From positions 1 to 55,380 of the forward strand of contig NZ_FOTS01000035.1 of the NCBI RefSeq assembly GCF_900114615.1: a stretch of 55,380 nucleotides of DNA, given 5' to 3'. Position numbers and translations under genes: made by a program. This DNA is from Pelosinus propionicus DSM 13327 (GTDB taxonomy: Bacteria; Bacillota; Negativicutes; DSM-13327). Under the pieces are notes generated by a model. The model did no database searches, was not told where the DNA came from, and saw nothing but the letters and a program-made list of their open reading frames with translations. Positions 1-8,898 of this stretch are shown piece by piece (position 1 is the first letter of the stretch; the number at the start of each line of letters is the position of its first letter).

Positions 1-54
1 GGCAGAGGTTTGCAAAACCTTTATTCCCTAGTTCAAATCTAGGTGTCGCCTCCA
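1..54 (+). tRNA. tRNA-Cys (GCA), 3' part only
   Basis: The window opens inside a tRNA. The anticodon arm with loop TTGCAAA (anticodon GCA), a T arm with GTTCAAATC, and the acceptor 3' strand GTGTCGCC followed by TCCA are all visible. The D arm and 5' acceptor strand lie upstream of the window. The CCA is encoded and ends at 54. Confidence 0.9.
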
Positions 55-102
55 AAAATAGTTTACTACACTGCCTTTAACAGTTTGGCATATGATGAAT
101 AT

Positions 103-191
103 GCCGGGGTGGCGGAACTGGCAGACGCAACGGACTTAAAATCCGTCGGAGAGAAATCTCCGTACCGGTTCGATTCCGGTCCTCGGCACCA
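103..191 (+). tRNA. tRNA-Leu (UAA)
   Basis: This is a complete class II tRNA. The 5' acceptor strand GCCGGGG pairs with CCTCGGC (one G-U), the anticodon loop is CTTAAAA (anticodon TAA, reading UUA), and there is a long variable arm (GGAGAGAAATCTCC), as expected for leucine. The T arm contains GGTTCGATTCC and the encoded ACCA ends at 191. It lies 48 bases after tRNA-Cys, so the two are probably co-transcribed. Confidence 0.97.
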
Positions 192-201
192 CGTACATTA
201 G

Positions 202-229
202 AAGCTTCGCAACTATGCGGGGCTTTTTT
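202..229 (+). terminator. Terminator of the tRNA operon
   Basis: AAGCTTCGCA at 202-211 pairs with TGCGGGGCTT at 216-225 (two G-U pairs) and is followed by a run of T. It lies directly after tRNA-Leu. Confidence 0.75.
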
Positions 230-566
230 ACTGTTTTAGAATTTATAAAAAGCAGCCACAAAAGCATAATGCTGTTTGGGTACGAAGTATAAGTTAGCTG
301 CCTTTTGATGTTCTTTGTGATGGAAACGGCTATATTTAAAAGAATGCATAATATTTTTCTTAATATTTATTAAAAACGATGAAAAATTAACCTTTCTTGA
401 AAAATAATAGGATATATAACCTTACAAAAAGCGTATAATAAATTCTGTAGACCTGCATCTGGCGTTACGTTTTGATGCAAGTGAAGTTTGAAAAGAAGGG
501 ACGGACGTAATACTATATTTAGTGGCGTAAATAACAAAAAGGATCTTAAGGAGGTCTAGATTAAAG
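230..566 (+). other. Leader/intergenic region upstream of the KimA-like transporter
   Basis: No gene is seen in this 337-base stretch. A TATAAT hexamer at 434-439 lacks a convincing -35 partner. TGCATC at 454-459 and GATGCA at 474-479 form a short inverted repeat. The GGGGAACCCA-like core expected of a ydaO/yuaA c-di-AMP riboswitch is not visible, although that riboswitch commonly precedes kimA in Bacillus. An unrecognised structured leader remains possible. Confidence 0.4.
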
Positions 567-2411
567 TTGATCAACATTGCTCGCCGCCTTCTAATTGGCA
601 AGCCCCTTCATAATAAGGAAATGATGCATGAGAGGCTGCCGAAGTGGAAAGCTCTTTCCATATTTTCCTCAGATGCTTTATCATCGGTAGCATATGGTCC
701 CGAACAAGCCTTGCTCGTATTAGTGGCAGCTCAAGGGATTGTCGCTTATGGCTATTTATCTCCGATCATTGTAGCGGTATCGATTCTATTACTTATTGTG
801 GCGTTATCGTATGTGCAAGTATCCCGAGCAAATCCTGGAGGAGGAGGCGCCTATGCTGTTGCTAAAAAGAATATTGGTGAGCTTCCTGCGCTAGTAGCTG
901 CTGGTGCGGTTTTTGCTGATTATGTTCTAACAGCAGCAGTAAGTGTGGCGGCAGGAACCGCAGCAATTGTATCGGCATTTCCCAGCTTAGCCGGCAGAGA
1001 AGTGGGAATTGATTTAGGAATTTTATTCTTTATATTAATGTTGGTGAACTTGCGTGGTATGCGAGAATCCTCCAACATGTTTGTATATCCTACCTATGCT
1101 TTCTTGCTGGGGATGATCGCGCTGATTGTAACCGGAATTTATCAAGCGGTTACTCAGGATGGAGCCTTACTGCCTGCTGCCTCCTTAGAAAAGCAGCCTC
1201 TTAATATGGCAATGCTGTATATCGTACTAAGAGCTTTTGCCAATGGGTGCAGTTCCATGACAGGTGTAGAAGCAATTGCTGATAGTGTACCCCTATTTCG
1301 AAAGCCGGAAGCCAAAAATGCAATTATTACGACTTATTGGATGGCAGGTATCTTGGTAGTGATGCTGAGTGGAGTAACCTTTATGATGATGCATTTTCAT
1401 GTGATACCCATTCTAGAAGTAACAGCATTATCCCAGCTTGCCGAGCATGTTTTCGGCAGATCCTTTATTTACTATTACATTCAAGTAACAACGATGATTG
1501 TCTTATACTTGGCGGCTAACACAGCCTATAATGGCTTACCTGTATTATTGTCAATAGTGGCAAGAGATGGATATCTTCCAAGGTATCTCAGTTCTCGTGG
1601 CGAGCGTCTGACGTTCTCCAATGGGATTATCGTCATTACTGTTTCTGCTGCAGCACTAATCGTGGTCTTTGGAGGGCATCTAGACCACTTAATTGCTTTA
1701 TATGCGATTGGTGTATTTATCTCTTTTACCATTGCTCAGTGCAGTATGGTTGTTCACTGGAAGAGAGAAAAGGGAAGCGGCTGGCTGATTCGAGCTGTTG
1801 TAAATGGCATAGGCGCCGTTGCTACCGGGTTGGTTGTTATCATCATTACCCTAACCAAGTTTTCCCATGGTGCCTGGGCCGTATTAGTATTCATTCCAGT
1901 GATGGTGTTTATATTTAAAAAGATCCGCTCTCATTATGATGATATGGCAGAGCAATTGCATCTTCCATTGGAAGAAAACCTGCAATATGACGATAACCAA
2001 GTAGTGCGCAACTATGTAATCGTACCCATTTCCTCCCCTACACGAGTAGTATATGAATCCTTAAAATTTGCAAAAACCTTGAGTAAGGACATCATTGTAT
2101 TGCATATAGCCAAAGATGAAGAAAGTGCAGCAAAAGTGCAAATGAAGTGGGAGCAATGGAATCCGGGGATGGATCTAGAGATCATTCAATCTCCGTACCG
2201 TCTGACCATTCAGCCGCTGCTGGACTATGTAGAGGCCTTAAAAAAGAGAAAAAACCCTCAGGACTATATTACAGTTGTCATCCCTGAATTTGAAACAAGG
2301 AAATGGTGGCACAGGCTATTGCATAATCAAACAGGCTGGTTACTACACGCCATGCTGGTTATAAAAGAAAATGTAAGCGTGACAACCATTCCGTACCACT
2401 TAAATAAATAA
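567..2411 (+). CDS. kimA: KimA-like potassium importer (APC superfamily)
   Basis: This 614-aa membrane protein resembles Bacillus KimA (YdaO), a high-affinity proton-coupled K+ importer of the amino acid-polyamine-organocation superfamily. The N-terminal pattern LIGKPL...KALSIFSSDALSSVAYGPEQ matches the KimA/YdaO type. About 12 hydrophobic segments fill residues 30-450. A soluble C-terminal domain of about 160 residues follows (with YVIVPISSPTRVVYES), as in KimA. The start is TTG at 567, supported by AAGGAGG at 548-554. The gene stands alone and ends at a bidirectional terminator. In Bacillus KimA is inhibited by c-di-AMP; whether that holds here cannot be read from the sequence. A general amino-acid permease is the alternative, but the length and C-terminal domain favour KimA. 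Confidence 0.82.
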   Translation: MINIARRLLIGKPLHNKEMMHERLPKWKALSIFSSDALSSVAYGPEQALLVLVAAQGIVAYGYLSPIIVAVSILLLIVALSYVQVSRANPGGGGAYAVAKKNIGELPALVAAGAVFADYVLTAAVSVAAGTAAIVSAFPSLAGREVGIDLGILFFILMLVNLRGMRESSNMFVYPTYAFLLGMIALIVTGIYQAVTQDGALLPAASLEKQPLNMAMLYIVLRAFANGCSSMTGVEAIADSVPLFRKPEAKNAIITTYWMAGILVVMLSGVTFMMMHFHVIPILEVTALSQLAEHVFGRSFIYYYIQVTTMIVLYLAANTAYNGLPVLLSIVARDGYLPRYLSSRGERLTFSNGIIVITVSAAALIVVFGGHLDHLIALYAIGVFISFTIAQCSMVVHWKREKGSGWLIRAVVNGIGAVATGLVVIIITLTKFSHGAWAVLVFIPVMVFIFKKIRSHYDDMAEQLHLPLEENLQYDDNQVVRNYVIVPISSPTRVVYESLKFAKTLSKDIIVLHIAKDEESAAKVQMKWEQWNPGMDLEIIQSPYRLTIQPLLDYVEALKKRKNPQDYITVVIPEFETRKWWHRLLHNQTGWLLHAMLVIKENVSVTTIPYHLNK

Positions 2412-2420
2412 GAAAAAACG

Positions 2421-2466
2421 ATTAAAATAAAAAACCTCGCATTTTGGCGAGGTTTTTTATTTTAAT
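2421..2466. terminator. Bidirectional terminator between convergent genes
   Basis: A perfect 20-base inverted repeat (2421-2440 with 2447-2466) has a GC-rich core CCTCGC/GCGAGG and A/T tracts on both sides. It serves the transporter gene on the + strand and the pseudouridine synthase on the - strand. Confidence 0.9.
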
Positions 2467-2469
2467 GGC

Positions 2470-3375
2470 TTAGGATTTTTTTTCGCTGCAGCAAAAGTCG
2501 ATGGCCCGGATCAGGTCGGGGGGAAGAGGAGCTTGTACTGTAATTGGTTGCTGACTTTTTAAATGGTTAAAGCTTACAGAAGATGCATGCAAGGCTTGTC
2601 TGGATAACCAGGAAGTGCGTATGCCATACATGCCGTCTCCTATAAGAGGGTAACCAATATGAGCAAGATGCACTCGAATTTGGTGGGTTCTTCCTGTATC
2701 CAACTGTAGCTCTATTAATGATGTTTCTGAAAAGTTCTGGAGAGTACGATAACGTGTAATTGCCGGATCTCCTTTTTCTCTTACTGCACGGCGATTTGCC
2801 ATGGTAGGATGAAAACCAATAGGAACGTCAATGGTAGCGGAAGAGGGGTGAATAATTCCCTTTACCAAAGCCCAGTAAACGCGTTTTAGCGTTCTGTCTT
2901 TTAACTGTTGTTCTAAGATAAATTGGCTGCGATCGTCTTTTGCGAAAATTACACATCCAGAAGTTTCCCTATCTAATCGGTGTATTGGGCGGATGGTAGT
3001 AATTATTCCTTGCTGCTGCAGATGGTGGGCCAAATAATTGGCTAATGTACCTTTTGTAGTTTGCCCAGTAGGATGAACAAGCTGATAGGCCGGCTTATTA
3101 ACGACTAGCATATACTCATCTTCATATAGGATCTCAACCCTTCCATCTTCTGGTTCAACTCCGTAATTCATGTCCTGCGCGATGAGGACACGCAAAACAT
3201 CTTGGGATTTTATCTTTCTTTGGAGAAAAACTTTTTTTCCATTTAAAAAAATTCCCTTTTGTCTTGTTAATTTTTGAATTTTTCTTCCGGAATACTGCAA
3301 AATAGTTTTTAAATATTCTTCAAGGGTCAAGCCCTCATGCTCTTTCGTAACTTTATAGGTTGTAAATGATTTCAT
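2470..3375 (-). CDS. RluA-family pseudouridine synthase
   Basis: This 301-aa enzyme isomerises uridine to pseudouridine in rRNA or tRNA (RluA/RluC/RluD family). Residues 1-70 look like an S4-type RNA-binding domain (LEEYLKTIL...RKIQKLTRQKGIFLNGKKV). The catalytic domain carries HRLDRETSG at 132-140, with D135 as the expected catalytic aspartate. The conserved RTHQIRVHLAHIGYPLIGD block follows. Length and order match the family. The exact target base cannot be assigned, since RluD-like paralogues are hard to separate by eye. It is monocistronic and ends at the shared terminator 2421-2466. Confidence 0.9.
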   Translation of the reverse strand: MKSFTTYKVTKEHEGLTLEEYLKTILQYSGRKIQKLTRQKGIFLNGKKVFLQRKIKSQDVLRVLIAQDMNYGVEPEDGRVEILYEDEYMLVVNKPAYQLVHPTGQTTKGTLANYLAHHLQQQGIITTIRPIHRLDRETSGCVIFAKDDRSQFILEQQLKDRTLKRVYWALVKGIIHPSSATIDVPIGFHPTMANRRAVREKGDPAITRYRTLQNFSETSLIELQLDTGRTHQIRVHLAHIGYPLIGDGMYGIRTSWLSRQALHASSVSFNHLKSQQPITVQAPLPPDLIRAIDFCCSEKKS

Positions 3376-3648
3376 ATAGTAATCCTTCTTTCTGTTGTAG
3401 GCAATTTACTGGTAAGTTTAGTCATACTTATGTGCAATAATACAATATTTATTATCAAAATACAATCATGAAAGAAAAGACGAAGAAGCGCGAAGCTGGG
3501 GAACTCTGGAAGAAGGAAGAGGCTTATTAAAGTAGAATGAATAAAATATGGAGATCATTGGAATATCGTTATACTCATCTGTTGCTTGCATATGGCTATA
3601 ATTAAAGTGTTCTTCAAGGGGACACTGTAATATTAGGAGGATGAACAT

Positions 3649-5256
3649 ATGAATTTGGATGCTCTTTCTTACCCTTTTCCTTCAAAGCGCACGGTAGTTT
3701 TTGCAAAAAATGGAATGGTTGCTACTTCACAGTATTTGGCTGCGCAATCAGGATTGGATATTCTCAAAGCAGGCGGAAATGCCATTGATGCGGCAATTGC
3801 AGCTGCAGCCTGTTTAACAGTAGTGGAGCCTAGTTCTAATGGCATTGGTGGTGATGCTTTTTCCTTGGTTTGGGTGAAAGGAAATTTATATGGATTAAAT
3901 TCAAGCGGTCCATCACCTCAAAGCATCTCTCTTAAGGCAGTGCGAAGACAAGGTTTTAAAGAGATGCCTTCATATGGTTTTACGCCAGTGACAGTTCCGG
4001 GAGTACCAGCTGCATGGGCTGAGTTGTCAGCGCGTTTTGGCAGACTTCCTCTAAGTGAAGTGCTAAAGCCTGCGATTTTTCATGCGCAAGCAGGATATCC
4101 TGTCTCTCCTATTGTCAGTAACAATTGGGCACTTGCATTTAAGAACTATTCGAAAGTTCTAAAAGGAAAAGAATTTGCTTCATGGTTTTTTACTTTTGCT
4201 CCTTTAGGCAGAGCTCCTCATGCTGGCGAGATTGTCCAATTATTAGATCATGCTGCTACCTTGCAGGAAATTGGTGATACAAAAGGAGAGTCTTTTTATC
4301 GTGGCCCTTTAGCAGAAAAAATATGTCAGTTCTCTCAAAGCTTTGGCGGATACTTGCAGGCTGATGATTTGGCTGCGTATAAAGCTGAATGGGTTCAGCC
4401 AATTAAAGTTGCCTATCGAGATTATGAGGTATGGGAAATACCGCCTAATGGTCATGGATTGGTTGCTCTTATGGCATTAAATATATTAAATGGTTTACAG
4501 CTTAAAGAGCAAAATCCTATAGATGCTTATCATAAACAAATCGAAGCCATAAAAATTGCATTTGCGGATGGACAAAAATATATTGCCGATCCTAAGAATA
4601 TGACCGTAAGGGTTTCTGATTTACTTTCAGAGAGTTACAGTCTGGAACGAAGAAAATTGATTGGAGATGCTGCCATACTGCCGGAAGCAGGCAGACCTGA
4701 TTCTGGAGGAACAGTATATTTAGCGACAGCGGATAAGGAAGGCAATATGGTTTCGTATATCCAAAGTAATTATATGGGCTTTGGCTCTGGCCTTGTTGTG
4801 CCAGGAACCGGGATAAGCCTGCATAATCGCGGCAAAAACTTTTCATTAGATCCTTTCCATATGAATCGGCTAGAAGCTGGCAAAAAACCATACCATACCA
4901 TTATTCCAGGTTTCCTTACAAAAGATAACAAAGCACTAGGTCCTTTTGGTGTCATGGGAGCCTTTATGCAGCCCCAAGGACATGTTCAGCTGCTGGTAAA
5001 TATGATTGACTATAATTTAAATCCCCAAGCTGCTTTGGACGCACCCCGCTGGCAGTGGAAGGAAGGAAAAAGCATTGAGTTAGAGCCGGGTTTTCCAATG
5101 TATATGGCTGAAGCATTAATGCAAAAAGGCCATATTGTTAATTTGTCTCTTGAAACTGGCAGCTTTGGGCGGGGGCAAGTTATCATAAGACAGGAAAATG
5201 GCACGTTTGCTGGAGGGACGGAAGGTCGTGCCGACAGTGCAATAGCTGCGTGGTGA
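3649..5256 (+). CDS. Gamma-glutamyltransferase-like protein (cytoplasmic, YwrD-type)
   Basis: This 535-aa Ntn-hydrolase belongs to the gamma-glutamyltranspeptidase family, which transfers or hydrolyses gamma-glutamyl groups such as that of glutathione. The precursor is expected to cleave itself before a threonine. Here GGTVYLATADKEGN (T355) matches the position of the family nucleophile. The large-subunit motifs GGNAIDAAIAAA and EPSSNGIGGDAF and the small-subunit GLVVPGTGISLHNRG are intact. There is no signal peptide, unlike secreted GGTs, so it resembles Bacillus YwrD and acts in the cytoplasm. The start ATG has AGGAGG eight bases upstream. The physiological substrate is unknown. Confidence 0.88.
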   Translation: MNLDALSYPFPSKRTVVFAKNGMVATSQYLAAQSGLDILKAGGNAIDAAIAAAACLTVVEPSSNGIGGDAFSLVWVKGNLYGLNSSGPSPQSISLKAVRRQGFKEMPSYGFTPVTVPGVPAAWAELSARFGRLPLSEVLKPAIFHAQAGYPVSPIVSNNWALAFKNYSKVLKGKEFASWFFTFAPLGRAPHAGEIVQLLDHAATLQEIGDTKGESFYRGPLAEKICQFSQSFGGYLQADDLAAYKAEWVQPIKVAYRDYEVWEIPPNGHGLVALMALNILNGLQLKEQNPIDAYHKQIEAIKIAFADGQKYIADPKNMTVRVSDLLSESYSLERRKLIGDAAILPEAGRPDSGGTVYLATADKEGNMVSYIQSNYMGFGSGLVVPGTGISLHNRGKNFSLDPFHMNRLEAGKKPYHTIIPGFLTKDNKALGPFGVMGAFMQPQGHVQLLVNMIDYNLNPQAALDAPRWQWKEGKSIELEPGFPMYMAEALMQKGHIVNLSLETGSFGRGQVIIRQENGTFAGGTEGRADSAIAAW

Positions 5257-5423
5257 ATGAGCTATTAAACATTTGATTAGCATTACTGCGACGGTTAACC
5301 AGATCAGATGCTTCATCTATATTTGACACAGAGTCACTATTACCTATATAATTATTATGTAGAATAGTAGTATGAATAGTTGTATGATTTTGTAGGATGG
5401 CAGAATGGTGAATGAAACAGTGC

Positions 5424-5450
5424 GCACTCCTAGTTGGGGTGCTTTTTTGT
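5424..5450 (+). terminator. Terminator after the ggt-like gene
   Basis: GCACTCC at 5424-5430 pairs with GGGGTGC at 5436-5442 (one G-U) and is followed by TTTTTTGTTTTTT. Confidence 0.8.
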
Positions 5451-5489
5451 TTTTTGCCGAATTCTGTACATGAATAGTAGGAAGGTAGG

Positions 5490-6905
5490 ATGGAAAAGAT
5501 GAATATTCAATTGGTTATTATTATTAGTTACATTTTTGTGTTGTTCGGAATTAGTTTTTATGTAAAGCGAAGGACCGACAGCAGTACGGGTTTTTTATTT
5601 GCAGGCCGTAAACTTACTACTTTATTGGTTGCGACCAATATTGCGGGTACAGCGATTGGCGCTGCTTCGACAATTGGTGTTGCAGAGAATGCATATCAGT
5701 TTGGTATTGCTGCTGGATGGTATAATGTCGCTTGGGCTGCAGGAGCCGTATTGATGGCAATGGTAGCAGCTGAAAAATACAGAGAAATGGATTGTACTAC
5801 GATTCCGGAATTATTTGAACGCTATTATGATAAAAAAGGGCGAGCAATTAGTGTTTTGGGGATGATAACGATTCAACTGGTAATCACCTCGTTGCAATAC
5901 ATTGCTGGTGGAGCGATTTTGTCTTCTCTTCTGCCTGGTATATTTTCTTTTCAAGGTGGCATGATAACCAGTGCCATAGTCTTTATTGGAACGACTCTAA
6001 TCGGTGGATTGTGGTCGTCAGGCTTGTCGAATATTTTAAGTGTAACGCTGATTTATATTGGTGTATTGATTAGTACGGTGACGACTGTTTCCAATCAAGG
6101 AGGTTTAAGCAGTATAGCTGCTGCTTTGCCTTCGAATATTGACTGGTTCAGCCCCCTTGGAGGCTTGGGGCTGGCTACTATTATTGGCTGGTTTGCCGTC
6201 ATGATGACGCAGACGATCACTGCTCAGGGACCCGTACAGGTTGCTTGCTCAGCCGTTGATGGCAAGGCGGCGAAAAGAGGATTCTTGTGGGGAGCTCTTT
6301 TGATGTTCCCTGTTGGCTTCTCTTGCGCTATTATGGGGATGGCTGCTAGAGTAGCCCATCCAGGTATGAACGCAACATTGGCTCTTCCCCAGATGATTAT
6401 GGGACTGGATCCTATCGTGTCTGGTTTGACGCTGGCGGCACTTTGGGCAGCAGATGTTGCTACTGCTTGTCATATTTTACTTGCAGCAGGAACGTTATTT
6501 TCTCAGGATATTTACAAACGTTTTATCAATCCTAGTGTGAGCGATAAAAAATATACGATTGTGAATCGCTATTCCATTTTGGGGTTGGGGATTCTTACGT
6601 TATGGTTTGCCTTTAATGCAGTAGGTATTGTTAAGACAATGCTGATTGGGCTAAGCCTGACGACTGCTTTTACATTGGTGTTTTTATTTACCATGTTTGC
6701 ACCGAGTCTTTGCCGTCGTAATTCAGCATTTTATACTACGCTAACAGGCATGATTACATTGTTCGTTTGGCAGATGTTCCCGGCAGTTCAGATTTTTGCA
6801 CATCCCATTTACATGGAATGGCTGGTTTGCTTGATTACGTTCTTTGTCGTAGCTGCGGTTGATAAGGAAAAAATTAAAGTTGTTGAAAAGAAGGCGGTTG
6901 CTTAA
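5490..6905 (+). CDS. Sodium:solute symporter family (SSS) transporter
   Basis: This 471-aa inner-membrane protein has about 13 hydrophobic segments. The N-terminal pattern is typical of the SSS family (PutP/PanF/SglT): an early FLFAGRKL motif, then TNIAGTAIGAASTIGVAENAY in the first helices. These proteins import organic solutes with Na+. The substrate cannot be named. Two starts are possible: ATG 5490 (after GGAAGG) or ATG 5499 (after GTAGGA), so the protein may be three residues shorter. The stop codon is one base before the GTG of the HutP-like gene, so the two are probably translated together. Confidence 0.87.
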   Translation: MEKMNIQLVIIISYIFVLFGISFYVKRRTDSSTGFLFAGRKLTTLLVATNIAGTAIGAASTIGVAENAYQFGIAAGWYNVAWAAGAVLMAMVAAEKYREMDCTTIPELFERYYDKKGRAISVLGMITIQLVITSLQYIAGGAILSSLLPGIFSFQGGMITSAIVFIGTTLIGGLWSSGLSNILSVTLIYIGVLISTVTTVSNQGGLSSIAAALPSNIDWFSPLGGLGLATIIGWFAVMMTQTITAQGPVQVACSAVDGKAAKRGFLWGALLMFPVGFSCAIMGMAARVAHPGMNATLALPQMIMGLDPIVSGLTLAALWAADVATACHILLAAGTLFSQDIYKRFINPSVSDKKYTIVNRYSILGLGILTLWFAFNAVGIVKTMLIGLSLTTAFTLVFLFTMFAPSLCRRNSAFYTTLTGMITLFVWQMFPAVQIFAHPIYMEWLVCLITFFVVAAVDKEKIKVVEKKAVA

Positions 6906-6906
6906 A

Positions 6907-7332
6907 GTGGAAATTACGAGTATTGATGTGGGAAGAGCGGCGATGGCTATGGCAATTAGTGAGGATCGACAAGACGAACAAGAAACTCGTCAGCGCCTAA
7001 GTGCTCGTGGTATTTCTTCTGTTGCTGTTGATTTTGGCGGCGAATATTTACTATCGGTCAAGAAAATTATTGAACGTGCAGTGGTATCAGCCCAGCGCCA
7101 GAAGCTGGTGAGCGCAAATCATATAGGTGAAGGTGCGGTAGCTGGTGCGACCCACGCCGCACTGGAACAGATTACGCCGAAAGCTGCTGGACTGAATGTG
7201 GGCGGAAAAATCGGAATTGCCCGCTATGGAGAGCACATCTGCGTAGCAATTTATTTTGGTGTAGGTGTATTGAACCTTAATGAAGTCGCAGTAGGATTGG
7301 CTCATCGTTCTTTACCACTAGGAGAAGCTTAA
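6907..7332 (+). CDS. HutP-like protein (putative RNA-binding antiterminator family)
   Basis: This 141-aa protein resembles HutP, the histidine- and Mg-dependent RNA antiterminator of the Bacillus hut operon. The similarity lies in the C-terminal half: HIGEGAVAGATHAALEQ, then GGKIGIARYG, and a closing LNEVAVGLAHRSLP block with a histidine at the position of HutP's last metal ligand. The two central HutP metal histidines are not clearly conserved, so ligand binding may differ. I chose GTG 6907, one base after the symporter stop, with AAGGCGG just upstream. A longer frame from 6859 would overlap the symporter and give a lysine/arginine-rich extension. The link to the symporter suggests it senses or regulates uptake of that solute. 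Confidence 0.65.
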   Translation: MEITSIDVGRAAMAMAISEDRQDEQETRQRLSARGISSVAVDFGGEYLLSVKKIIERAVVSAQRQKLVSANHIGEGAVAGATHAALEQITPKAAGLNVGGKIGIARYGEHICVAIYFGVGVLNLNEVAVGLAHRSLPLGEA

Positions 7333-7487
7333 AAAATATCTTCTGTTTCTACAAAATTTACGTAATGTTTACAAGACAGTACTAAGAATCCGTGGTACTA
7401 TGATAGTGGACAATCTATTATCAGGTTTGTTAGAAAAGTGTACGTTACTTAGTTCTAAAAGATGGATAGAAAAAAGGAGTGTGTATT

Positions 7488-7733
7488 ATGTGCGGTTGTG
7501 AAGAAAAAGATCCTGAATTAACAGATGAGATTCCAGTGTTGTTCACGGACGACATCGAAATTCTCGAAGATCGTATAGCGGATGTTATTATTGCTATGGG
7601 GCTGCCAGAAGAGCAGACTGGAGCAGTGCTAAGACTGATGAGCGATGCATTAGAAGAACATCATTCCAATATTCTGGACACCTTTGAATACATTATAGCA
7701 GACGAAGATGATGAGGAAGAAATCAGCGGATAA
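7488..7733 (+). CDS. Small acidic protein with N-terminal CGC motif, unknown function
   Basis: This 81-aa protein is not recognised. ATG 7488 is preceded by AAAAAGGAG at a good distance; a GTG three codons earlier is less likely. It begins MCGCEEKDPEL, so two cysteines lie at the extreme N-terminus, and it ends in a run of acidic residues (DEDDEEE). The middle looks helical (EDRIADVIIAMGLPEEQTG). No signal peptide or membrane segment is seen. It has its own terminator at 7761. The cysteines could bind metal or form a disulfide, but nothing in the context settles that. Confidence 0.7.
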   Translation: MCGCEEKDPELTDEIPVLFTDDIEILEDRIADVIIAMGLPEEQTGAVLRLMSDALEEHHSNILDTFEYIIADEDDEEEISG

Positions 7734-7760
7734 GCTCTCTGGCTAATGGCATAGTTATGA

Positions 7761-7806
7761 AGACCCTCGATAACCACAAGTTGGTTACGAGGGTCTTTTT
7801 TTTGTA
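7761..7806 (+). terminator. Terminator after the small acidic protein gene
   Basis: AGACCCTCG at 7761-7769 pairs with CGAGGGTCT at 7788-7796. An inner TAACCA/TTGGTTA extends the stem, and a run of T follows. Confidence 0.9.
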
Positions 7807-7954
7807 TATAAGAACAAAGATCGAGATACAAAAACCACATAGTGGAATAAAAATAATATTTATGAGAAAAAAGAAGGAATTTAAATCTGTTGCACGAATA
7901 TGATTTGTGTAAAATGAAAAATAAATCCATATAGTGAAAAAGGGAGGTATTTTT

Positions 7955-8782
7955 ATGGATGTCAGGCATAATGTTCATCCAGAGGATGCAAAGCATTATA
8001 CGACAGAGGAGCTGCGAAACCGATTCTTAATTCAAGAGTTATTTATGAAAAATGAAGTAAGGATGGCTTACAGTCACATTGATCGGATGATAACTGGTGG
8101 TGTGTATCCAGTTGAGCCTGTAGCACTTCAGGCAGGGGCCGGTATGGGTGTTGATTATTTCCTTGAACGGCGGGAAATCGGGATCATAAACATTGGCAAC
8201 ACCGGTTCTGTTATAGTTGATGGCGTGAAATATGAACTTAATACCACGGATGGCTTATACATTGGTATGGGTTCCAAAGAAGTTAGCTTCACTAGCGCAG
8301 ATGCAAAGCAGCCAGCTAAATTTTATTTTAATAGTGCACCGGCTCATAAGACGTATCCAACCGTAAAAATTGAAAAAAGCAAAATTACTCCAAATCATCT
8401 GGGGTCTATAAATCAGTCAAATGAGCGCAATATATATAAATATATTCATCCAGAAGGAGTTAAAAGCTGCCAAGTGGTAATGGGAATGACTGTTCTTGAA
8501 CCAGGTAATATGTGGAATTCAATGCCTTGTCATACACACGATCGTCGTATGGAAGTATATTTTTATTTTAATCTTCCGGAAGATGCTATTGTTTTTCATT
8601 ATATGGGTGAGCCAACTGAGACTAGGCATGTAGTGATTAAAAATGAAGAGGCTATTCTTTCTCCAAGCTGGTCGATTCATTCTGGTGTAGGTACACACTG
8701 TTATACATTTATTTGGGGTATGGCAGGAGAAAATCAAACCTTTGATGACATGGATCATGTTGATATGAAAACATTGAAATGA
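7955..8782 (+). CDS. kduI: 5-dehydro-4-deoxy-D-glucuronate isomerase
   Basis: This 275-aa cupin-fold enzyme converts 5-dehydro-4-deoxyglucuronate (from unsaturated pectin oligomers) to 3-deoxy-D-glycero-2,5-hexodiulosonate. The sequence follows the known KduI pattern from MDVR at the start to a C-terminal TFIWGMAGENQTFDDMDHV. The zinc-site residues H193, H195 and E200 lie in CHTHDRRMEVYFYF, and H242 is in SIHSGVG. ATG 7955 is chosen because GGGAGG precedes it and MDVR is the family N-terminus; an upstream in-frame GTG at 7934 lacks support. It heads the kdu/kdg cluster. CCACATAGTGG at 7835-7845 upstream could be an operator. Confidence 0.96.
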   Translation: MDVRHNVHPEDAKHYTTEELRNRFLIQELFMKNEVRMAYSHIDRMITGGVYPVEPVALQAGAGMGVDYFLERREIGIINIGNTGSVIVDGVKYELNTTDGLYIGMGSKEVSFTSADAKQPAKFYFNSAPAHKTYPTVKIEKSKITPNHLGSINQSNERNIYKYIHPEGVKSCQVVMGMTVLEPGNMWNSMPCHTHDRRMEVYFYFNLPEDAIVFHYMGEPTETRHVVIKNEEAILSPSWSIHSGVGTHCYTFIWGMAGENQTFDDMDHVDMKTLK

Positions 8783-8898
8783 TGCAGTATAGTGCGTCTA
8801 TTTAAAGTATTAAAAGGGCTGCAAAATTATCATTGTTTTTTGATGGTGTAATGTACTCACCAAGATAGTAATTAAAAAGAACGAATGGAGGCTTAAGC

